A stretch of 64,000 bases of DNA from Bacteroidota bacterium (GCA_029262835.1 JAJCYQ010000043.1:97123-161122); one strand, 5' to 3'. Shown: positions 53,308 to 63,884, counted from the stretch's first letter. Notes: generated by a model from the sequence alone, not told the origin. Numbers and translations: made by a program.

Positions 53308-55781
53308 CCAATCGGGGATCCGGGCGGGATGACCACATCGGGCGATGGGGTCTCGGCGGGCTGCCAGGGGCGGAAGAGCCAGCGATCGACCATGTCGAAA
53401 AGGTCCATGCGGTGCGCCTGCGTTTCCGGGCTGCCGTCGGTCATGCTTTCCTGGAGTGCGCTGTGAAGCGTACGCAGGTGGTAAACGATCTGGCTCCTGG
53501 CGGCCGCCGCCGTTCCGCCCCTGCCTGGCGCCTGACCGGCGGCCTGGAGGAGGTGCTCGGTCCAGTCGCGCTGCACCTGGCGTTGCAGTTCGGCCTCGTA
53601 GGCATCCTCGGGCACAGGCTCGCCCCATACGCGCTCGGTGACGGTATCGAGCGCGTCCAGAAGTCCGGGCAAACTGCCGTCGAAATCATCCTGGTAGGCG
53701 AGACGTGCCGTACGTGCGGGATCGAGCAGCAGGCTGAACACGAGGCGCGATACGCTGGCTGCCGGTGTGTACGGGTCGAAAATCAGGCCGGTATCGCGAT
53801 CGAACAGTTCGCGGTGCCGGCCGAAGCCCGGCGGGCGCGGCGGTATGCTGGTTCGCAGGTGGGGTGGGAGCGCGAGCTGGCGCGGTGAAAGGACATCGAG
53901 AAGCGCGCCGAGCGCTGCCCGCTGACGGTCCGCGGCCACGGGGCTCGGGAGCGGTTGCCCGTCGCCTTTGACAGCGTAGGTGTAATGGACGCCGCCTACG
54001 AGCTTGCTGACCGCCTCGACCTGGTAGCGGTGTCCGAGGTAGAGCGGCACGAGCACTTCTTCTAGCAACGCCACGGGCCGGCCATCCCGGAGGTTGGCGG
54101 ATCCGAAACGGCCCAGTGCGGTCTCGCGCACCGCCATCTGGCTCCGCAGCGCTTCTACGGGATCGGCCAGGTTGTCCCAGAGATGGGCGTCGGGGTGCGC
54201 GCCGCCCGCTGGCCGGGCGTCACTGTCGGTGATGAAGCCGTACCCGGCACGACGCATTTCGCTCAGGATATCCGCGAGCGCTTCGGCTTCATTGACCGAG
54301 TCAGGAAAGTGCGTGTAGCCGTAGCGCACCTGGTACGTGTCCCACTCCCCGATGCCGGTGTCATACGCCTGGCTGAGATCAATCTGCCCGTCGGGCGAGA
54401 GCGTGGCGAGCGGCGCTGGGTAGTCCATGACGGAGGCGCGGCTGTTGGTCGATGCAGCGAAGTTGTGCATGATTCCGATGGTGTGCCCGACTTCATGGGC
54501 GGACAGCTGGCGGATGCGCGCGAGCGCCATGTCGAGCATGGGATCGGTCCCCGGCGGTGGCGCCTGCTCGCCGTAGGGGGCCAGCAGACCTTCGGCAATC
54601 AGGTAGTCCTGCCGGACGCGGAGCGATCCGAGAAGCACGTGGCCTTTGATGATTTCGCCCGTGCGGGGGTCCGTCACGCTCGATCCGTAGCTCCAGCCGC
54701 GGGTTGAGCGGTGTACCCAGTTGATCATGTTGTAGCGCACATCCATCGGGTCGGCATCGTCAGGCAGCATGCGGACCTGGAAGGCGTCAATGAAGCCCGC
54801 GGACTCGAAGGCTTCGTTCCACCAGCGCGCGCCCTCAAGCAGTGCCGTGCGGACCGGCTCCGGCGTACCGGCGTCGAGCCAGTAGACAATGGGCTCTACG
54901 GCCTCGCTGCGCTCGGCCCCTGGATTTTTCTTCTCAAGCCGATGCCGCGCAATGTAGCGCACGCGCATATCGCTTCCGATTTCCGAAGAGTAGTCGGCAA
55001 AGGAAGGGCCGAAGAAGCCCGCGCGGGGATCGGCCAGGCGGGGTTGGTACCCGGGCGGGGGCAGCTCAATGAACGAGTGGCGCTGGCGCACGGTGAAGGA
55101 GCCGGGTTCGGATGCCACGCTGCGCACCAGGCCGCCGGGGCTGTCGCTTGTGAAGGTGAGCAGCATTTCAACTTCCGTGTTCTTCGGGAAACCCTTGATC
55201 ATGTCCGTGTACGGCGCGCTGCGCGTGGCATCGACCCGGAAGGTGCCCTGTCCGCTCTGGCGAAGCCGCGAAATCACCCCGTGGGCGTCGCGCATGAGGA
55301 AGTCCGTCGCATCTACCAGAAAACGTCCCTCCGATTCGGCAACCACCTTGAACCCGTCGAGCACGCCGCTGGCAAAAGCATCGCGGACAGAGCGGCGTTC
55401 GCTTTCGTTGTCGGTCAGGGCCCGATAATCGAGGTTGGGCACGTGCAGGAGCGCCTTGCGCCCGAAGCGCTCAAAATGGACCACGCGTTCGCCGCCGAGC
55501 TGGTTGCGGTCCAGTCCGATATCGTTCGATCCGAGGCCTGCGGGAAGGGAGACGACATAGAGGAATTCTTCGCCCGGGCGCGCCACCTCCAGGAAGAGCT
55601 TGCCTCCGTCCATGTCCAGGTAGACATCCATGAACCCGTCAATGTGGGTCATGTCGCCGGTGAAATCGGCAATCGAAGGCAGCGGATCGGCCTGTTGGGC
55701 GCTGCCCGATGCTGGCGGGATGAAAGCCGGGGACAGCGCGAAGGCGATGATGGCGACGAAGGAGGCAGCGATGTAACGCAT
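53298..55781 (-). CDS. Secreted zinc metalloprotease (DUF5117/DUF4953 type)
   Basis: 827 aa from ATG 55781 (signal peptide ending SGSAQQA). DUF5117-like N-terminal region (DGFMDVYLDMDGGKLFLEV, LYVVSLPAGLGSNDIGLDRNQLG, VHFERFGRKALLHVPNLDYRA). The catalytic part has the metzincin-like HEVGHTIGIMHNF (about 450) followed by SVMDYPAPL (Met-turn-like). Two flanking conserved stretches, GARWWNEAFESAGF and MDVRYNMINWVHRSTRGWSYGSSVTDPRTGEI, are diagnostic for this Bacteroidota family. Envelope or extracellular protease; target unknown. Confidence 0.88.
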   Translation of the reverse strand: MRYIAASFVAIIAFALSPAFIPPASGSAQQADPLPSIADFTGDMTHIDGFMDVYLDMDGGKLFLEVARPGEEFLYVVSLPAGLGSNDIGLDRNQLGGERVVHFERFGRKALLHVPNLDYRALTDNESERRSVRDAFASGVLDGFKVVAESEGRFLVDATDFLMRDAHGVISRLRQSGQGTFRVDATRSAPYTDMIKGFPKNTEVEMLLTFTSDSPGGLVRSVASEPGSFTVRQRHSFIELPPPGYQPRLADPRAGFFGPSFADYSSEIGSDMRVRYIARHRLEKKNPGAERSEAVEPIVYWLDAGTPEPVRTALLEGARWWNEAFESAGFIDAFQVRMLPDDADPMDVRYNMINWVHRSTRGWSYGSSVTDPRTGEIIKGHVLLGSLRVRQDYLIAEGLLAPYGEQAPPPGTDPMLDMALARIRQLSAHEVGHTIGIMHNFAASTNSRASVMDYPAPLATLSPDGQIDLSQAYDTGIGEWDTYQVRYGYTHFPDSVNEAEALADILSEMRRAGYGFITDSDARPAGGAHPDAHLWDNLADPVEALRSQMAVRETALGRFGSANLRDGRPVALLEEVLVPLYLGHRYQVEAVSKLVGGVHYTYAVKGDGQPLPSPVAADRQRAALGALLDVLSPRQLALPPHLRTSIPPRPPGFGRHRELFDRDTGLIFDPYTPAASVSRLVFSLLLDPARTARLAYQDDFDGSLPGLLDALDTVTERVWGEPVPEDAYEAELQRQVQRDWTEHLLQAAGQAPGRGGTAAAARSQIVYHLRTLHSALQESMTDGSPETQAHRMDLFDMVDRWLFRPWQPAETPSPDVVIPPGSPIGQE

Positions 55782-55816
55782 GGCGCAGAGCGGTTTTTGG
55801 AAGAACGCGTATGTGA

Positions 55817-57436
<1,620 letters not shown>

Positions 57437-57444
57437 TACGCTCC

Positions 57445-57867
57445 ATGTCCAAGTATCTACACGTAGATATCGTGAGCCCGGCGGGAAGCGTCTTCAGTGG
57501 AAACGCGCTCGGTGTGCGTGCGCCGGGTACGGCAGGTTCGTTTGAGGTGCTGTTCAACCACGCGCCGATGGTGGCCACCATTGACGTGGGCCGCCTCGTG
57601 GTGACGAGCGACACGGACGAGCGCATTGAAGTTGCAGCGAGTGGCGGTTTCCTGGAGGTCTCGGCCAACCGGGTGACAGTGCTCGCCGAAACGGCGGAGC
57701 TGGCGACGGACATTGATGTGGCGCGGGCGCAGAAGGCCGAGGAACGCGCCGTGAAGGCGCTGTCTAATGAACCCACGTCCGAGGAACGTACGCGCTACGA
57801 AGCGGCGCTCGACCGCGCACGCAACCGCCTGCGCGTCGCGATGGGCGCGGTGGGGCACCAGGCGTAG
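57445..57867 (+). CDS. atpC: F1F0 ATP synthase subunit epsilon
   Basis: 140 aa. N-terminal beta sandwich ([45 protein letters not shown], then GGFLEVSANRVTVLAETAE) and a C-terminal helical hairpin (IDVARAQKAEERAVKAL, RYEAALDRARNRLRVA). It couples rotation to catalysis and can inhibit ATP hydrolysis. The split atpDC pair, apart from the other F1F0 genes, is common in Bacteroidota. An intrinsic terminator follows. Confidence 0.95.
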   Translation: MSKYLHVDIVSPAGSVFSGNALGVRAPGTAGSFEVLFNHAPMVATIDVGRLVVTSDTDERIEVAASGGFLEVSANRVTVLAETAELATDIDVARAQKAEERAVKALSNEPTSEERTRYEAALDRARNRLRVAMGAVGHQA

Positions 57868-57929
57868 CGTTCGGGAATTTTTCTGCAGAGGGGCGTAGGG
57901 TAGGCCAGGGGGATAGCCGTATTGCATGT

Positions 57930-57966
57930 GAAGGGCGCCGTGAGAGGCAGTCAGCGCCTTCTTTTT
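57930..57966 (+). terminator. Intrinsic terminator after atpC
   Basis: GAAGGGCGC and GCGCCTTC pair with a single bulged G, loop of about 15 nt, followed by TTTTT (57962-57966). Confidence 0.75.
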
Positions 57967-57990
57967 CACTCAACGCAATACCTCTGATCC

Positions 57991-58938
57991 ATGAAAGCAT
58001 TCAAACTCTCTTTCCTCCCACTTCTTCTGATTGCCTTCGGGCTCATGGGATGTGACTCCGGCAGTTCACTTACGGGCGCTGCATCCGAAGGTGCCACCGA
58101 TGCGCCTGTTTCGCTGTCTCTGTCCGTCGTAGACGGCACTGCCCTCGCCGGTTCAGACGGGGCAACACCCGCATTCGGCAAGTCCGGCACGATAGATCTG
58201 ACGCGAGTACGCCTGCTTCTTCGCACCATACAGCTTCACTCGGACGACGACGATCGATACGCTGATTTTCGGACGGCGCCAACGGTTGTTGAACTGAATA
58301 TGGATGGTTTCGCGACAGAGGTAGAAGTCGCGGATATCCCACAGGGTACGTATGAGAAGGTGTCATTTCGAATCCACAAGCCCGAAGATGATGGTGCACT
58401 TCCTGAAGGCGCCGAAGACTTCCGCGAGGGAACGAGTGGCAATGAGCGCTTCTCGATGATCATCGAGGGTACATACGACGGGACTCCGTTTGTGTACCGC
58501 TCGAGCAAGTCCATGCAGCAGCGAGTTGATCTTGACCCTGACCTCGTCGTGGACGACGCGTTTGCCGGCCCGTTGAACGTGGCTCTCCAGGTAGACGTAA
58601 GCCGTTGGTTCACCGACCGCGACGGGAATACGTTGGATCCGAGGAATGCGTCGGAGCGCACAGCGAATGAGATTGATCGCTCCATCCGCGAATCGTTCCG
58701 GGCCTTCCCTGACCACGACAACGACCGTCGCCGCGACGAGGACCGTCGCCGCGATGACGACGACCGCCGCGACCGGGACGATGACGACCGCCGCGATGAT
58801 GACGACTCGGACGACGACGGCAGCGATGACTCGGACGACGACGGCAACGACGACTCGGACGACGACGGCAACGACGACTCGGACGACGACGGCAACGACG
58901 ACTCGGACGACGACAGCTCCGACGACGACGACAACTGA
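57991..58938 (+). CDS. DUF4382-like lipoprotein with Asp-rich repeat tail
   Basis: 315 aa. Lipobox FGLMGC (Cys about 21). Residues about 35-225 form a beta domain that looks like DUF4382 (VSLSLSVVDG, IDLTRVRLLLRTIQLHSDDD, TVVELNMDGF, IPQGTYEKVSFRIHKPED, GTPFVYRSSKSMQQRVDLD, NVALQVDVSRWF). The tail from about 240 is almost entirely Asp with Arg, then an eight-residue repeat (DSDDDGND). Such acidic tails often bind calcium or other cations. It lies 114 bp upstream of the sigma-receptor fusion gene, whose barrel has a similar acidic tract. Confidence 0.75.
   Translation: MKAFKLSFLPLLLIAFGLMGCDSGSSLTGAASEGATDAPVSLSLSVVDGTALAGSDGATPAFGKSGTIDLTRVRLLLRTIQLHSDDDDRYADFRTAPTVVELNMDGFATEVEVADIPQGTYEKVSFRIHKPEDDGALPEGAEDFREGTSGNERFSMIIEGTYDGTPFVYRSSKSMQQRVDLDPDLVVDDAFAGPLNVALQVDVSRWFTDRDGNTLDPRNASERTANEIDRSIRESFRAFPDHDNDRRRDEDRRRDDDDRRDRDDDDRRDDDDSDDDGSDDSDDDGNDDSDDDGNDDSDDDGNDDSDDDSSDDDDN
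58804..58914 (+). repeat. 24-bp tandem repeat encoding the acidic tail
   Basis: Four full 24-bp units (58804, 58828, 58852, 58876; GACTCGGACGACGACGGCAA core) and a partial fifth to 58914. Only a few base differences among units, so it is a likely site of length change between strains. Confidence 0.88.
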
Positions 58939-59012
58939 TGACGTTCGCGGATGGATCTGCCTATCACGCCGTGAGTAATGACCCCATTCGTTACCCGGTC
59001 CGGCAATCCAAT

Positions 59013-59042
59013 AGCGGCAGGGCGCCGAGGCGCTCTGCCGCT
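59013..59042 (+). promoter_or_regulatory. Leader hairpin before the sigma-receptor fusion gene
   Basis: AGCGGCAGGGCGC (59013-59025), loop CGAG, GCGCTCTGCCGCT (59030-59042): 13-bp stem with one mismatch, ending 10 bp before ATG 59053. It could mask the initiation region. If the upstream ATG 58978 were the start it would lie in coding sequence. Confidence 0.5.
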
Positions 59043-59052
59043 CCGCTCGTTG

Positions 59053-62000
59053 ATGACCCACTCCGCGACACATGCTCTTTCAGCCCGAATCCGGGATGGC
59101 GATCGCGAGGCCTTCCAGAAGTTCTTCCAAGAAGTATATCCGCAGGTGGTTCGTTTCGCGGAGAGTCGGATTGGAGGCAGGCAGCCGGCCGAGGACATGG
59201 TGCAGGACGCTTTCGTCCGCATCTGGGAAGATCGCCGGCGCATTGCACCCGAGAAGGCGCTGAAGGCGTACGTTTTCAAACTGGTCGCCAATGCCATCAT
59301 TGATTACTACAGGCACGAGACGGTGAAGCAGCGACACGCCGAACATATTCAGGTAGATGGCCACGCAGTGGCACCTGCGCACGATCCGACGCAGGAGGCG
59401 GAAATCCTGCGCGCGATAGACGAACTTCCCGAAAAAGAGAGCACCGTTTTCAGGCTGAATCGATTTTCGGGTCTCACTTACGCGGAGACTGCCAAGTACC
59501 TCGGGGTGTCTCCCAAGACTGTGGAAAAGTACATGTCACGCGCCCTCGCTCGGCTTGGTACGTCGCTTCGCGACTTCCTTGTGCTTGTCGCCGCGCTGAT
59601 GACGTTGTTGGCGGCCCGTTCGGCCGACGGGCAGAATCGGGGCTCGGCGCCGGTCGCAGCGGAGTTCACCGCATCTACCATGACAATCCGCGTTGAAGGA
59701 ATGCCACTGCGGACGGCGCTGAATCGCATTGCGGAAGCGGCGGGCGCTGGCGTGGTCTATGACGACCGCATGGTGGAAAGCCTGTTGGCGGGTGCGCATT
59801 GTACGGGTTGCCCACTACAGGACGTTCTCCGCGAACTGCTTGAGCCGCATGGGCTCACGTATGACATACTGGAAGGACCAGTGATTGTGATCATGCGCGG
59901 CAGTGATCGCCACGTGACGGGGCGAATCATAGATGCGGAGACTGGTGAATCGCTGCCCCTGGCGCAGGTCTGGAGCGGATCTACGGGCGATGTGGCCAAT
60001 GCTGACGGTGTTTTTACGCTCATGATTCCGCCCTCGAAGGCGGCCGATGTGACGGTGAGTTTTATGGGATACGAGCATCAGACGGTGCGGGTGGGATCCG
60101 AGCGTGGAGAGCGGCTTGGTACGATTGCCCTCGTCCCCCGCAGCGTCATGGTGGGAGAAGTCACGGTATTGGCTGAGCCCGTGATTCCAGTTTCCGGCGA
60201 TGGGAGTGGGGCCCGCGTCATGGGAGATGGGACCATGGGGCACATTCCGTCGGTCGGCGGGGACGACCCGCTGCTTGCCATGCAGATGCTTCCCGGTCTT
60301 GATAATACAGGGGAGCGGGCCGGCGAATTGTTCATTCGTGGGGCGACGCCGCGGACGAACCTCGTGACGTGGGATGGGATTCCCGTGTTCAGTGCGGACC
60401 ACTTTTTCGGGATGATATCGACGTTTTCACCGCAGGCCGTCGGCAAAGTCAGCACGTATCCGCGCGGCGCACCGGCCCACTTGGGAGGGCGTGCCGGAAC
60501 GGTCGTGGAGATGACGTCTCCAACGGGCCTCGGGAGCGCACAGGCGCTCGCGCATTCCTCCGTATTGGTCTCTGGCGGTAGCATCCGTATTCCACTCGGT
60601 GCCCGCGTGGGAGGTTGGATCTCCGCACGGCGTTCCACGCCGGCCATTGAACAGGAAACTGCATACAGCTCGTTCTTTGACAGCGCCATCGGAGAGGGAT
60701 TCGCGGCGAACCGGCCAGGGTTTACGTTCAACGATGTGAGCGCACGCCTGGACGTGCTGCCGACAGGTCGGCATCACGTTTCGTTGAGTGTGCACACGAG
60801 CAGCGATGGCCTGGACCGCAGTACGGACGACGTGTTTCGGCAACTCGCCATCGTCAATGTGCAGACGGAGGAAGAAGAGGATGAGAATGACAATCGTGGA
60901 CGCGGTCGGGATGACGACGACGGTGACGATGAAGACGACCGGGATGACGACGCGCGCGATGATGCGGACGACGCGCGCGATGATGCGGACGATGCGCGCG
61001 ATGATGCGCGTGATGATGCCTCCGACAGCGCTCGAAGCGACGACGAGCCGGATCTCATCGAGACGCGGGTGACCGAGCGCGAAAGGACGAACAATGACTG
61101 GAGCATGGAGGGCGCGGCCGTCAATTGGACCGCCCGCTGGGCACGCGGCGCACCCATGCACGTCCAACTCACACACTCGGAGTCAAAAAGCGCTTTTACA
61201 GCCGATTTGACGGAGTTCGAAAGCGATACACTCGCCTTTTCAGAGCTCCAGGATCGGCGCCACTCTATTGAGCAACAGGCTGTTCGCGTGCGCCAGCAGA
61301 TTCCATCCTCGTTGGGTACGACGTCGATCGGGGCATTCTACGAATCGGCCCGATCCACGTTTGCTGTCTCGACGATTGTGAACGAAGCGACAGGCCGTGA
61401 CTCTACGGCGTCCCAGGACATGGAATTGGCCGGATGGCATTTTGCGCAGAACCTGGAGCAGGGGCCAATCCGGATGGATGCGGGCCTCCGCCTGACGCGC
61501 CTCTCTACAAACAGTTCGTGGTACGCGGCCCCACGGGTGGCGGCCAACCTGGCCGTGTCGGATCGCGTCTCTGCGCAGATTTTCTGGGGACAGTACCACC
61601 AGTATATGCTGCGTTCGCTCGATTCGGATATTCTGGTCGAGCGTCGCGACAATTGGACGGTCCTGGGACCAGGGCAGGAGCCAGCCCGCTCGCGGCAGTT
61701 CGGCGCATCGATTGCAGCGAGCGGTCGTGCCTGGAGCCTGTCTACCGACATCTGGCGGCGAACAAGCCGCGGCGTACCCGTACTTCCTGAAGCCACTCCA
61801 CGAGCCGACGTCGCTCCGTTCAACGGGGACGAGACACGTGCAACCGGTGTGGACGTTGGCGGGCAGGTGACCCGATCCGGTTTCGTGGCACTCGTCAACT
61901 ATACCTATACGCGAAGCGAAGCCAACAGCTCTGCCTTCCCGGAGGTCGGCTGGTTCCGAGCGCTCTCCGAACGCCCACATGCGGTAAAAGGTATCGTGTC

Positions 62001-62367
62001 GGCGCCGCTCGGGCCAGTCCGGCTGGGCGTGTCGTATACCGCCGCGAGCGGCCGCCCCGTCGGCGTGCTGCTTGACGCCCGGCGCTTCGTAGCGGCAGAC
62101 GGCTCGCAACTTCTTGGAAGCGCGGCGGCTTCACTGGGCGGCGAACGCCTGGCTCCGTACCGTCGAATGGATGTTGAAATGGAGTGGACGAGCCGCATCG
62201 GCGGTCTGGATTTTGCGGCGGCGGTAACTGCCGTGAATGTCTTCAACCGCGACAACGTGCGCTATCAGCGTATCGTGACCGACGGCACTTCGGTGCTGCT
62301 TCGAGACGTGACCATGCTCGGTTTCACCCCGACCGCCTCGCTCCGGATAGGACTTTACAGGCCGTAA
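59053..62367 (+). CDS. ECF sigma factor fused to STN-containing TonB receptor
   Basis: 1104 aa from ATG 59053 (an upstream ATG at 58978 is possible). Residues 18-88: sigma-70 region 2 (AFQKFFQEVYPQVVRFAESR, AEDMVQDAFVRIWED). 115-168: region 4 (LPEKESTVFRL, LTYAETAKYLGVSPKTVEKYMSRAL). 174-188: hydrophobic FLVLVAALMTLLAA, then ADGQ, like a signal peptide. 207-283: STN domain. 287-365: carboxypeptidase-regulatory-like domain. 370-505: TonB box-like GEVTVLAE and plug (IRGATPRTNLVTWDGIPVF). Then the barrel to the C-terminus, with an Asp/Arg-rich tract at about 606-668. The frame is open throughout. FecI-type sigma factors and FecA-type receptors are normally separate. fecR follows after 2 bp. Confidence 0.9.
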   Translation: MTHSATHALSARIRDGDREAFQKFFQEVYPQVVRFAESRIGGRQPAEDMVQDAFVRIWEDRRRIAPEKALKAYVFKLVANAIIDYYRHETVKQRHAEHIQVDGHAVAPAHDPTQEAEILRAIDELPEKESTVFRLNRFSGLTYAETAKYLGVSPKTVEKYMSRALARLGTSLRDFLVLVAALMTLLAARSADGQNRGSAPVAAEFTASTMTIRVEGMPLRTALNRIAEAAGAGVVYDDRMVESLLAGAHCTGCPLQDVLRELLEPHGLTYDILEGPVIVIMRGSDRHVTGRIIDAETGESLPLAQVWSGSTGDVANADGVFTLMIPPSKAADVTVSFMGYEHQTVRVGSERGERLGTIALVPRSVMVGEVTVLAEPVIPVSGDGSGARVMGDGTMGHIPSVGGDDPLLAMQMLPGLDNTGERAGELFIRGATPRTNLVTWDGIPVFSADHFFGMISTFSPQAVGKVSTYPRGAPAHLGGRAGTVVEMTSPTGLGSAQALAHSSVLVSGGSIRIPLGARVGGWISARRSTPAIEQETAYSSFFDSAIGEGFAANRPGFTFNDVSARLDVLPTGRHHVSLSVHTSSDGLDRSTDDVFRQLAIVNVQTEEEEDENDNRGRGRDDDDGDDEDDRDDDARDDADDARDDADDARDDARDDASDSARSDDEPDLIETRVTERERTNNDWSMEGAAVNWTARWARGAPMHVQLTHSESKSAFTADLTEFESDTLAFSELQDRRHSIEQQAVRVRQQIPSSLGTTSIGAFYESARSTFAVSTIVNEATGRDSTASQDMELAGWHFAQNLEQGPIRMDAGLRLTRLSTNSSWYAAPRVAANLAVSDRVSAQIFWGQYHQYMLRSLDSDILVERRDNWTVLGPGQEPARSRQFGASIAASGRAWSLSTDIWRRTSRGVPVLPEATPRADVAPFNGDETRATGVDVGGQVTRSGFVALVNYTYTRSEANSSAFPEVGWFRALSERPHAVKGIVSAPLGPVRLGVSYTAASGRPVGVLLDARRFVAADGSQLLGSAAASLGGERLAPYRRMDVEMEWTSRIGGLDFAAAVTAVNVFNRDNVRYQRIVTDGTSVLLRDVTMLGFTPTASLRIGLYRP

Positions 62368-62369
62368 CC

Positions 62370-63422
62370 ATGAACGAATACCCTCACTCAGAGCACGAAC
62401 TGCTGGCTCGCCTGTTCGACGGCAGCCTGACCGAGGCCGATCGGCGTGCGCTTGCCGAGCGCATGCGGGGAGATGCGGACCTCGCCGCTACCGTCCAGAC
62501 CGTACAGCGGTTGGCGGAGATCATTCCTCCCGTAGATACCGATGCCGTACGCGCGGCTGTCGCCGATGTCGATACGCGCGCAGCCTGGAAGCGCGTCGAG
62601 GCGCGGCTTGAGCGCAAGGCGCCGGCGACTTCGCTGGCCGCTGGTCGGCCCGCATCCGCACCTTTCCAGGCCACCCGAGGGCCTGCCGCCACCATATACC
62701 AGTTCCGGTACATGGCAATCGCCGCTTCCGTGGTGCTCATAGCCGTCTTCGTCTCGCTGCTTCTGCGGCCAGAGCAGGTACCCACGTGGGAATCCATCCG
62801 CGTGCCCCGCGGAGAAATCCGCACCGTGGAGCTCGGGGACGGCTCGCGCGTCGTGCTCAATGCGGACAGCCATCTCGAGCATGCCGTTGCCGAGGATGCC
62901 CCGACCCGCACGGTTCAGCTTCGCGGCGAAGCGCGTTTCGAGGTGGCTTCCGATGGGCGCGCGTTCGTTGTAGAAACGACCGAAGCGCGCGTCCGCGTCC
63001 TGGGCACCACGTTTTCGGTCCGCGCGCGGGGTGACGTGACGTCTGTCGCCGTGCAGAAGGGGCGCGTCGCGGTGGAAACTGGAACTGATGCCACGGAGCT
63101 GGCCCCGGATGAGGCCGTTGAGGTGGTCGCGGGAGGGGCCGTGCGCGCCCTGGCACAAGACGTGGCGCGCGCTGCCGACGACTGGACGCGCGGCGTGCTC
63201 ACCTTTCAGCGCGTAGCTCTCGCAGACGCCCTGGCCGATGTCGAGCGCACGTTCGACGTCGAAGTCGCCCTGTCTGGATCGTGGACAGGCGACGAGACCG
63301 TATCTGGTTCGTTCCCGGGCCAGGAAGTGGACGAGGTGCTCGGCAGCCTGTGCAGTATTTATGCATGTGACGTGCGGGAGCGCTCGGCCGGCGTCGTCCG
63401 CGGATTCGACCTCGTGCGCTGA
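62370..63422 (+). CDS. FecR-family anti-sigma factor/signal transducer
   Basis: 350 aa. Cytoplasmic N-terminal anti-sigma helices (HELLARLFDGSLTEADRRALAERM), one membrane helix (YMAIAASVVLIAVFVSLLL, about 110-130), the periplasmic FecR domain (IRVPRGEIRTVELGDGSRVVLNADSHLE, TVQLRGEARFEVASDGRAFVVET, VLGTTFSVRA) and a C-terminal STN-like/DUF4974 domain (WTRGVLTFQRVALADALADVERTFDVEVALSG). It starts 2 bp after the fusion gene. It should bind the sigma part in the cytoplasm and the receptor STN domain in the periplasm. Order sigma-receptor-anti-sigma differs from the usual sigma-fecR-receptor. Confidence 0.93.
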   Translation: MNEYPHSEHELLARLFDGSLTEADRRALAERMRGDADLAATVQTVQRLAEIIPPVDTDAVRAAVADVDTRAAWKRVEARLERKAPATSLAAGRPASAPFQATRGPAATIYQFRYMAIAASVVLIAVFVSLLLRPEQVPTWESIRVPRGEIRTVELGDGSRVVLNADSHLEHAVAEDAPTRTVQLRGEARFEVASDGRAFVVETTEARVRVLGTTFSVRARGDVTSVAVQKGRVAVETGTDATELAPDEAVEVVAGGAVRALAQDVARAADDWTRGVLTFQRVALADALADVERTFDVEVALSGSWTGDETVSGSFPGQEVDEVLGSLCSIYACDVRERSAGVVRGFDLVR

Positions 63423-63516
63423 ACCGAACCCGGCGCCCGCGTCTCTCGCCGGGAACCTGTGCGTGATTATGTCATCAGATGATTACGTATTTGATGCATA
63501 CATACAACTCATTGTC

Positions 63517-63714
63517 ATGCGAACGACTATCAACCTGGACGACGACCTGCTGGCTGAAGCGACACGACTACTGGGCATCACGGAAAAAACAGCCCTCGTA
63601 CGTGAAGGGTTGAAGTCGCTCATTGAACGTGAGAGCGCCCGCAGATTGGCGGCTCTGCATGGCTCGGCGCCCAACATGAAGCCCGTGGCACGACGCCGGA
63701 GTGACGGAGAGTGA
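63517..63714 (+). CDS. VapB-type antitoxin
   Basis: 65 aa from ATG 63517. N-terminal ribbon-helix-helix DNA-binding part (MRTTINLDDDLLAEATRLLGI), then TEKTALVREGLKSLIERESARRLAALHGS, the pattern of the DUF2191/VapB group whose C-terminus wraps the PIN toxin. The stop overlaps the toxin start (GTGA). An 11-bp palindrome TCATC-A-GATGA at 63472-63482 upstream could be the operator. Function may persist although the toxin is broken. Confidence 0.82.
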   Translation: MRTTINLDDDLLAEATRLLGITEKTALVREGLKSLIERESARRLAALHGSAPNMKPVARRRSDGE

Positions 63715-63884
63715 CGCTTGTCGACACCAGCGTATGGATTGAGCACTTTCGGGCGGGTAACCCCGAACTGGCCGATCTACTGATGGAAGGGAGCGTCCTC
63801 ATGCATCCATTCGTCGTAGGTGAGCTGGCCTGCGGGAATCTGCCCGATCGCGTTCGGACATTAGACGGTATGCTAAAGAAGTAA
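63711..63884 (+). pseudogene. VapC PIN-domain toxin, truncated by an insertion sequence
   Basis: 57 codons from GTG 63711. First PIN acidic motif in TLVDTSVWIEHFR (Asp5), then FVVGELACGNLPDR with the second acidic residue, then DGMLKK and a TAA stop supplied by the IS end. VapC proteins are about 130 aa, so the second half with the other catalytic aspartates is missing. The remaining part probably lies beyond the IS outside the window. No nuclease activity is expected. Confidence 0.88.

Noticed and set aside
59590..59640. TGATG at the sigma-receptor joint as an ancient stop/start overlap
   Set aside because: The TGA is in another frame than the sigma region and the ATG alone would give too short a signal peptide; the single open frame is the simpler reading.
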